Origin: Armadillidium nasatum
Lineage: Eukaryota > Arthropoda > Malacostraca > Isopoda > Armadillidiidae
Reading direction: 5' to 3'
Length of the DNA: 64,000 nt
Assembly: GCA_009176605.1 (NCBI GenBank)
Contig: SEYY01023103.1
Span: forward strand, 1-64,000
Shown: positions 40,578-64,000 of the stretch, in pieces
How the letters are laid out: each line of letters opens with the position of its first letter
How positions within the stretch are numbered: the first letter of the stretch is position 1
Translations under genes and position numbers: made by a program
Notes under the pieces: generated by a model
What the model was told of the DNA's origin: nothing
Databases searched by the model: none
The model's input: only the letters and a program-made list of their open reading frames with translations

Positions 40578-40947
40578 ATTGATAATTTTATATCTTACAT
40601 TTTTTCAAACTTTACCTTAGGGTCTTACCTAAGTAAACCTGTTGAATCACTATTGTGAATCAGAAAAAAAAAAATTTTTAAATTTTATACTTTTTAAAAT
40701 TTTTATTATACAAAATCTATAATTTTCTGATTTTTTTTTTTTTTTTTAGAAAATGCATATAATCATTAATTTAAGTGAATGATGGCTATCCTACTCCTTA
40801 GTTATAATTAAATAAACCTCAATTAAATTTATATCTAATTTTTTTAACCTAAAATTTCAATGCTTTTGACCTATTTACAAATTTTAGGCAACTCCAGCCA
40901 TGGCCAAATTTGGGAGACCCCAGCCCTGGTCAGTCCCTAGAGTCACC
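40092..40947 (-). mobile_element. hAT transposon remnant with BED zinc finger
   Basis: The ends read TATGGACTGACTAAGGCCCC (left) and, inward from the right, TAGGGACTGACCAGGGCTGG. Both resemble the copy at 55,059-55,881, which shares AAGTAAACCTGTTGAATCAC, CTATTGTGAATCA and TTATACAAAATCTATAATTT. On the minus strand a BED finger reads WEYFTMFQDRLEIAKCNMCN, then FSTKSLWGHIKSKHK (C-x2-C...H-x4-H), the DNA-binding domain of hAT transposases. The catalytic core is gone. It is inserted in the DDE-type pseudogene. Confidence 0.85.
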
Positions 40948-41240
40948 CCAATTTATTTCTCCAATGTTTGTGCAGGTCAGTAGAAAAATAAATATAACTT
41001 TAAAAACCTATACTATCACAATATTAGTTGACATTATGACAAGAAAATATGGTTTGGAATTGTTGAAGAATACAGTGAAGAATTTGATGATTTCAATGTC
41101 AACTTCTAAACCCTTCTGCATCCTTTAGAATCAGCTCTATCATTTTCCAACAAGGAAAGATACATACTCTGTTCCTGGAAATTCAATACTGGCAATAATG
41201 TCTTCTCCTTCATAAAAGTGAGGCATAAAGTTATAGTACA

Positions 41241-42530
41241 AATTTAATTGTGAATATATTTTTAATTAATACCTAATTCAGGAAAACTACAATTATACAT
41301 GAGTTTTTATTGCTAAATCTGAGAGTAAATGAGTGAATCTTCATTTTTGGCATCTATGCAAAATATAAGGTTAACAGGTTTCTTGTGTCTTATATGGATC
41401 ACTACATTTTTTTTCAGAGAAATTCATATTTTTTCAAAAATATATATTTATGATGAAGACAAATTGTGACAATGTCCCCATCTTTTTCAGTTCCTAATTT
41501 AATTAAATTGATATTTTCCTCAGTATCCTATAAATATATCATGTGATCTTAAAACTGACAGGAATTTTTATTTGACCCAAGTAATTATAATTAATATTGA
41601 CCTAATTTAATTTATAGTATAATATAACATAGCTTAATCTAAACTAACAATTTAATATAACCTAGTCAGACCTAACCTAATCTAAGCAAACCTAATAAAG
41701 GTATACCCTGTATAGTACTGTTTTTATCAGTGCAGTTTCACTATAGTGTGGATTATTAACTCTAAAATTAATAATTTTTTATAATAAGTGAAAAATGTAA
41801 ACATACGTCCCACTTAGAGCCTGTATTCTACGATAACTAAAATAGGCACACATTGTTTGCTATTCAGTATTCAACTAGCCACACTACATTTGAGTTGTAT
41901 TATTTATCATTATTAATATTTTAAAATTATAATAAACCTTTTTTTTTTAGTATGAAGAGAAGAGGCCAAAGAAGAAACAAGTGCAAACTTCAATATTGCA
42001 TTTTCAGAAATAAAAAATGAAATCTTTAAATATTTTTTGTTCAATAATATATTAATAAAAGCTTTTAAATTTATTTGTCATTTTATTATTCATTCTTATC
42101 ATTTTATTCATTTCAAGCATAGAAATCATCATTAATATATCCATTGAAAATCAAAAAAAAAAGTGCTAAATTTTTTTTTTAACAAATTACCATTTTTCAT
42201 ATAGCTTACATTCCTCAAACAGAGCAGTTTCAAACAATACAGGAAGTTGCCAGAACCAATTAGCCATACTATGTGAGGTATACCTCAATATAAGGTATGT
42301 CCATTTTTTTTCCAAAAAAAGATTTACCAACTTCGACTATTTTGCTTTTAATTCTGATCTTTGAAACGCTACAACATTCCAAAATACTAATTTCACAGTA
42401 AAAGTTAAACCAATTAATAACTTTATATTTCTTGTACCAGTAAATATCAACACCTGTATTAATATTTAATTTTGAATAAAAAGTAAGCAATATTATTTAT
42501 AATGCATCTTCTCAACTCAAATGCATATTT
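41241..42530. other. intergenic, no recognisable gene
   Basis: AT-rich. A short stretch of degenerate CCTAA words lies near 41,667-41,700. Nothing else is recognised. Confidence 0.5.
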
Positions 42531-42538
42531 CAATTCAG

Positions 42539-42923
42539 CAGTGATGAGTGAATCCAGCAACTTTCAAATCTGAATCTGAATCCAGCTAATTTTAAATATC
42601 TCAAATCTGAATCCAAATCCATCCAAGTTTGGGATTCTTGAACCCAAATCCAGAAAATTTGAATCTGAATTCAGCCGATTTTGAAATTTTTCAAATCTAA
42701 ATCCATGAAAAATTGCTGAATCCAAATTCAGATTCACCAATCACTCAGTGGTGGGTGAATCTGGCAACTTCTGAATCCAAATTAAATCTGTATCCAGCTA
42801 ATTTTAAATTTCTTGAATCTGAATAAAGTTTTTCTTGAATCTGAATCAGAATCCAGCTGATTTTGGAATTTCTTGAATCCAAATCCATGAAAAAATTGCA
42901 GAATCCAGATTCACCAATCACTG
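42539..42923. mobile_element. hAT-like MITE with GAATCC repeats, tandem dimer
   Basis: Two copies of about 190 bp lie head to tail: CAGTGATGAGTGAATCCAGC to GATTCACCAATCACT, then CAGTGGTGGGTGAATCTGG to GATTCACCAATCACTG. The interior is repeated GAATCTGAATCC-type words. The dimer is flanked by CAATTCAG (42,531-42,538) and CAATAAAG (42,924-42,931), a likely decayed 8-bp hAT target duplication. It is the same family as 2,828-2,923. Confidence 0.75.
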
Positions 42924-43313
42924 CAATAAAGTAGTTTTTAGAAGAGAGATGAACTTTAAATTTAAAGGTTTCAAGCAATAAAAAAAAATTTATTTTATTT
43001 TAGTAATTTCACATTTTAAATTTTTAACACCATTTTTTACTATTTACAATTATTAATTTAAATTACTGCAAAATAAGCAAGAAAACTCCAATCTGTCTAA
43101 AGAAATTATTTTCAAAAATCTTTAAGATTTACGGAAAAACACACTAAGCAGAATAAAATCTCATAAAAAAAACTAAAAAATTATAACTAAAAAGTTGATT
43201 GATTTTAAGTAATATCATTATCAATACATAATATAAATAAACCAGAAATTTGCTAAACAAATGCCATAAAAGAATATAAAATAAGATAATTAAAAAGTCT
43301 CTCTTTCTCAGCC

Positions 43314-43432
<119 letters not shown>

Positions 43433-43609
43433 AATTTTCAAATACATATATATCTATTTTTATTCAGCATGAACAGCTAAAGATATTTCATTGTTATATA
43501 GAATATATTGAAAAGCCAAGTAAATTCTAATACAGTAAAAAATATAGAATATATATACTGTAATAACTTAAATATTTATCTTAATAAAAATGAAGAATTT
43601 TACTTTTAT

Positions 43610-43690
43610 CAGATACCTGGTCAAAGAGTACTAATATCCAGCCAGATAAACTGGATAACCAGATAATGAACTGGGTAACTGGTCCATCCT
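43610..43690. mobile_element. hAT-like end with AACTGG/CCAGATAA repeats (partial)
   Basis: The right end reads inward as TAAGGATGGACCAGTTACCC and is followed by repeated CCAGATAA, ACTGGATAACCAG and AACTGGGTAACTGG words. This is the same design as the other families with yet another word. The left end is missing. Confidence 0.5.
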
Positions 43691-45246
43691 TATATCAAAT
43701 ATGTTAATCTAATATCAATTTTGATATTGTTATTTCAGTCTACTGATATATCAATACATAGATTTATATATAGATTCTCAAAATGGTGACCTTCATATAA
43801 AATAAAATGTATGCCTCTTTATAATAAATATTTTTTATATATTTATTTTTCAAAATGGTCAGTAAGTATGCATGGTTCATCTATCACCAGGTATTTAATC
43901 ATTATTCAAAATATAAACTAGAAATATAATGTATTGAAGAAAAATAATAAAAATGGGCCAGAAAATTAAATTCACTAAATTAAAATATATTCAAGGTAAT
44001 AAAAATAGATTTAAAACCTCATAAAGCTTAGATTTCAACTGCAACTTTAACAATTTGGCATAAGAAATTGGGCAGAGAAAGATAATTTAAAAATATATCA
44101 ATACTAATCTAACAAACTAGTTCGACAACATATCTTTGACTTAAAGGGTAAATGTACGCTAATGGCCAACAAATAGGCCTAACCTAAATAATATAAATAT
44201 GTAAATAAATAAAAAGTTGCTAAAATATACTTTTTAAATATTTTAAGTTATGAAATATTGATATGTTAATATCAATAATTTTTGCGATGTTTTCTGCCTA
44301 TATAAACACATTCAGTGTAGTTGGACTAATTATATTTTATAACAGGATTTTAATATTATAATTATTTTTAAATTTATTGAATTTGATTCTCTCACCCATT
44401 TTTATTATTTTTCTTCAATATACATTACATTTCCTGTTTATATTATAAATAACTACTAAATACCAGGTGAGAGGCTAACTATGCATAGTAATCAAATGGT
44501 CTTCTGCATTTCATTTATTTACTACATTTAAATATAATTTTTTTACAGTTTCACAAAATTAGGAATAATGAGAATATTCTATCACTCAACACTAAGTACC
44601 TAAAGGACAATACATGACCTCTTCCATTCATCAAGATCAAGATACCTACTCTGCACACGGTTCTATATACCTGCAATAAGTCATAGTTATTCAAATGTAT
44701 CCAAAATTCATTCAGAATAAAATCCTGTCCTGCAGAAATATATTGTTTTTGAGATCCAATCACCATTTCAATTGATTAATGGAGATTGTTATTTACAATT
44801 CAACACACACTTCCTGTGTTTTTCAAGTTTATTATCTTCTTTGTAACTTTGCCCTATCATCCACAATATATTTTTCTCTATAAGTAAAATGAATTCTAAG
44901 ATGAATAAAAATAAATAAGTGAAGCAATAAGCACATTATAAAACAGTTCTTAACTATTAACAAGGATATTAGACTTATATGTAACATCTTTCAACTCAGT
45001 CACCCAAGTCCCAACCAGGAATCGGGTAGGAACAAAAATAAACACGAGCACAATTTGACCGATCCATATCTGACCAATTTCAAAAAAGTTAAAACTTTGC
45101 TCATCTTGAACTAAATTATTAAGAAATCATAAACACTGTGACTACAAGAAGATTTATAACATTTTAGAAGTAATAATTAGGATAATAAATAAAATTTCAT
45201 AATTATTTTAAAATGTCACACATGAAATTATTGAAGATAATACCTT
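43691..45246. other. intergenic, no recognisable gene
   Basis: AT-rich with no repeats of note. One 59-nt open segment with splice-like ends (44,671-44,729, minus) is not convincing. Confidence 0.45.
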
Positions 45247-45770
45247 TTAATTTTCCCATATGGTTTTCTTGGAAAACTGGTTAAATTTGGATGTCTACCG
45301 GTACGTCCTGTGAGAACAATCTTGCTGCTTTAGCAACAGTTTTATGTCACTCGGTTCTTGAGCGTCCCTTACAAACCTTATAAACATCTTTATATTAGTG
45401 AAAGGTCTTATTATTGAAATTTGGTGAAAATAAATTAAAAAACTTGCAAAATACCCCCTTTCAGCGCTTGGAGTATGTCAGTCAAGGAGAATGTGTTTCC
45501 AACCATTGATGATTGAATTTCATCTTTAAGAGGGTAGCATCTTCCAAAAAAATATTGGTCTTCGGTGGAATCCAACAATCTTTCAGTAACTATTTCTTTT
45601 TCTCAGTCTAAATCATAGATGACTGTCCTAACGTATCTTCCAATGCCATTTACGTGACTGTTATCCTCTGAAACGCCAGCTCCGAAATCTGGCCCCATAT
45701 CTTGACTCGTCGGGGAGCTGGGTCTGGATCCTTCATCATCCGAAGTATGCGTCAGTATTATTATTAAAAT
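45247..45770 (-). pseudogene. unidentified coding-like segment with in-frame TGA
   Basis: One minus frame stays protein-like from about 45,770 to 45,435: THTSDDEGSRPSSPTSQDMG, PDFGAGVSEDNSHVNGIGRY, VRTVIYDLD, then TGA (45,603-45,605), then, still in frame, EKEIVTERLLDSTEDQYFFG, RCYPLKDEIQSSMVGNTFSL and TDILQALKGGIL. A second stretch (45,335-45,247) reads VLTGRTGRHPNLTSFPRKPY GKIKR with a possible donor AG|GTATTA. GC content is well above the surroundings. I do not recognise the family. It could be a processed pseudogene, part of a third host gene with an assembly error, or an old mobile-element gene. Confidence 0.4.
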
Positions 45771-45964
45771 TCGACATAATAGAAGTAAGCCAAGTCAAAT
45801 CTAGATAGGTCAAGTAAGGTATTTATTTCGTTATTTCAAGCAAACTAAGTATGGTCAGGTTTACAACAAGGAAAACCCTTTATAATCCCTCACTAAGAGT
45901 AATAGCTTGTATGGGGCAGCTGCCACCCTGATGAGGATATATATATATATATTATTGAGAGATA

Positions 45965-47118
<1,154 letters not shown>

Positions 47119-47188
47119 TGAATTCTTTCTTTCTCTTTCAGAATGATGAGAGAAGAGAGAGTTGATACGGCAGAGACTTTGAAAGTGC

Positions 47189-47352
<164 letters not shown>

Positions 47353-47498
47353 TATGTGATTACATAGAATTTGTTTTATTTGCAGGATACACAAGCCTTT
47401 AAAGTTTATATGTAAAATTAATCCAGCTTGTTAATATTATATAATTATTCCAATGGTAGATTAACGTAACGAGTTTACTTAAATGTTATAGTAAGTCA

Positions 47499-47655
47499 AT
47501 AGCTACTTTGGCTGAAACGGTAGAGTGATTGACTCACGTGCTTGACCGAGGGAGTCGGTTCGATCTCACTTGGGGATCCTAGGTATATACTATCTAGAAA
47601 AATTCCTCCTCGAATAGGGCAATGCCCGTGAGAAGTGGAATTATTTTTTTTAAAT
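47499..47655 (+). mobile_element. tRNA-derived SINE, family 2
   Basis: The A-box-like TGGCTGAAACGGTAGAGTG and B-box-like GTCGGTTCGATCTC are spaced as in a tRNA. The 3' body reads CCTCCTCGAATAGGGCAATG then CCCGTGAGAAGTGGAATT and a T-rich end. The copy at 56,146-56,300 shares AGAGTGATT-ACTCAC-TGCTTGA and ATARGGCAATGCC. This is a fairly complete copy. Confidence 0.8.
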
Positions 47656-47841
47656 AGTTATACTAAGCTATTCCTGTTGTTGGATGCACATAGTACCAGG
47701 GGATATAAATTGGTTATAAGCTTGCTGTTTGCTATCTACTACAATATAACGACAACTTATTAAGAGTAATAATAATATTGACAAAAGTTGACAAGATCTC
47801 CGAGGTACTGGACGAAGGAAATAGCGACAATGTTTATTGAA

Positions 47842-49715
<1,874 letters not shown>

Positions 49716-49721
49716 TTTATT
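49716..49721 (-). promoter_or_regulatory. candidate poly(A) signal of CSTF2
   Basis: AATAAA on the minus strand about 130 nt beyond the CSTF2 stop. Such hexamers are frequent by chance in AT-rich DNA. Confidence 0.35.
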
Positions 49722-49852
49722 TTGGTTCAGCTTACAGGACATCAATAACGATAAAAACTTATTTTTGTTTTACTTAAAATTAAATTACTTTATCAAATCA
49801 GCTTATGCTGATTGTTGTCTTAATGAGAAAGCCATTCAAAAAATTAATACTT

Positions 49853-63582
<13,730 letters not shown>

Positions 63583-64000
63583 CTATAAAATAAAGACATT
63601 ATGTTACAATGCAGTAATAATAGTAAACAAAAAGTGAATTGAAACCAAACTAATGACTTATTTATGGAATTTGATCAGTATTCAATGGAAAATATTACTT
63701 TTTAAAGGCTGGTAACAGCATTTTCGATCAGTAAAATAAATCTAGTTTAAAAATGGTAAGGCCAAAAAGATTCTGCCTAATTACAAAAATAATTGTGTGT
63801 GATTCCTGTAGAGTAATCACATACAACTCGTAATTGTTATACAAAGAGTTGTTAAAAATTGTATTTAAAATATTAAATATTAGACAGGCCGTGAAGAATA
63901 TACAGCAAATATGTAAAATATCAAGAAATTCTTATTACATTGATCTTAATTAATATCTTAAGTAGAAATGAAAAGGTCAGACCTACTCACTTGAAAGATA
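63583..64000. other. CSTF2 upstream intron (runs off the window)
   Basis: No exon is seen. The exon with RNP2 should lie beyond 64,000. Confidence 0.6.

Larger units (their letters stand above)
38845..41240 (+). pseudogene. decayed DDE-type transposase-like gene, split by a hAT insertion
   Basis: Plus-strand frames carry a recognisable order of motifs: QPSYCVHAGAGGTHCVCLYI (about 39,389-39,447), CMMLTCKDCPTKNVQAF (about 39,545-39,595), EISYKQWVTTE, HHFVAQKETQYLKELI and VVVIDCSGNYSFIVQDTDHG (about 39,820-39,890, with the likely first catalytic Asp). After the hAT insert, LYHFPTRKDTYSVPGNSILA (about 41,137-41,200) looks like the C-terminal part. The motif set is familiar from multicopy transposase-like proteins of invertebrates, but I cannot name the superfamily. 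Many stops and frameshifts show it is dead. Confidence 0.6.

Noticed and set aside
41667-41700. CCTAACCTAATC words resembling the arthropod TTAGG telomere repeat
   Set aside because: Only a few degenerate units among other AT-rich words. Not a telomeric tract.
44671-44729. 59-nt minus segment with acceptor- and donor-like ends (GQDFILNEFWIHLNNYDLLQ)
   Set aside because: Too short, its phase does not fit the coding-like segment upstream, and no homology is recognised.

Overview
The window is AT-rich, intron-containing animal DNA. Perfect (TA)n tracts dominate it: about 45 arrays of 100-400 bp, roughly 6.8 kb or a tenth of the window. The retroelements (jockey/CR1-like LINEs, tRNA-derived SINEs, Penelope-like elements), a Harbinger transposon and many hAT-type elements suggest an arthropod, most likely a crustacean. 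That taxonomic call is inference only.

Two host genes can be assembled exon by exon, both on the minus strand. The first is an ATF2/ATF7-family bZIP transcription factor. It has 13 coding exons from 38,094 down to 18,356, all splice phases agree, and it encodes 708 residues. The second is CSTF2 (CstF-64), the RNA-binding subunit of the cleavage stimulation factor. Its last seven coding exons run from 63,582 down to 49,853, and its 5' end lies beyond the window. The genes are tandem and about 11.8 kb apart. A third, unidentified coding-like segment (45,247-45,770, minus) lies between them.

Layout. 1-18,000 is a graveyard of mobile elements: a Ty1/copia gag fossil, LINE pieces, a Penelope-like element with a nested complete Harbinger element, two large inverted repeats, a hAT remnant and a SINE. 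18,356-38,094 is the ATF2 gene, with LINEs, a SINE and (TA)n in its introns. 38,100-49,800 is intergenic, with a decayed DDE-type transposase gene interrupted by a hAT element, small hAT-like elements and a SINE. 49,853-64,000 is CSTF2, with a 6.5-kb last intron full of LINE, hAT and SINE debris.

The most interesting pattern is where the (TA)n arrays lie. Eleven of the roughly 38 splice sites in the two genes are within about 25 nt of a (TA)n array. Three introns have an array close to both splice sites and a fourth nearly so (its acceptor-side array is 44 nt away). Several acceptors next to an array have no polypyrimidine tract. As (UA)n is self-complementary, the two ends of such an intron could pair and bridge it. 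A second pattern is a set of hAT-like elements whose ends are built from short repeated words, a different word in each family, often inside (TA)n. A third is a shared 3' tail (GGGGAGATATA followed by (TA)n) on a LINE and a SINE, which could seed the arrays.
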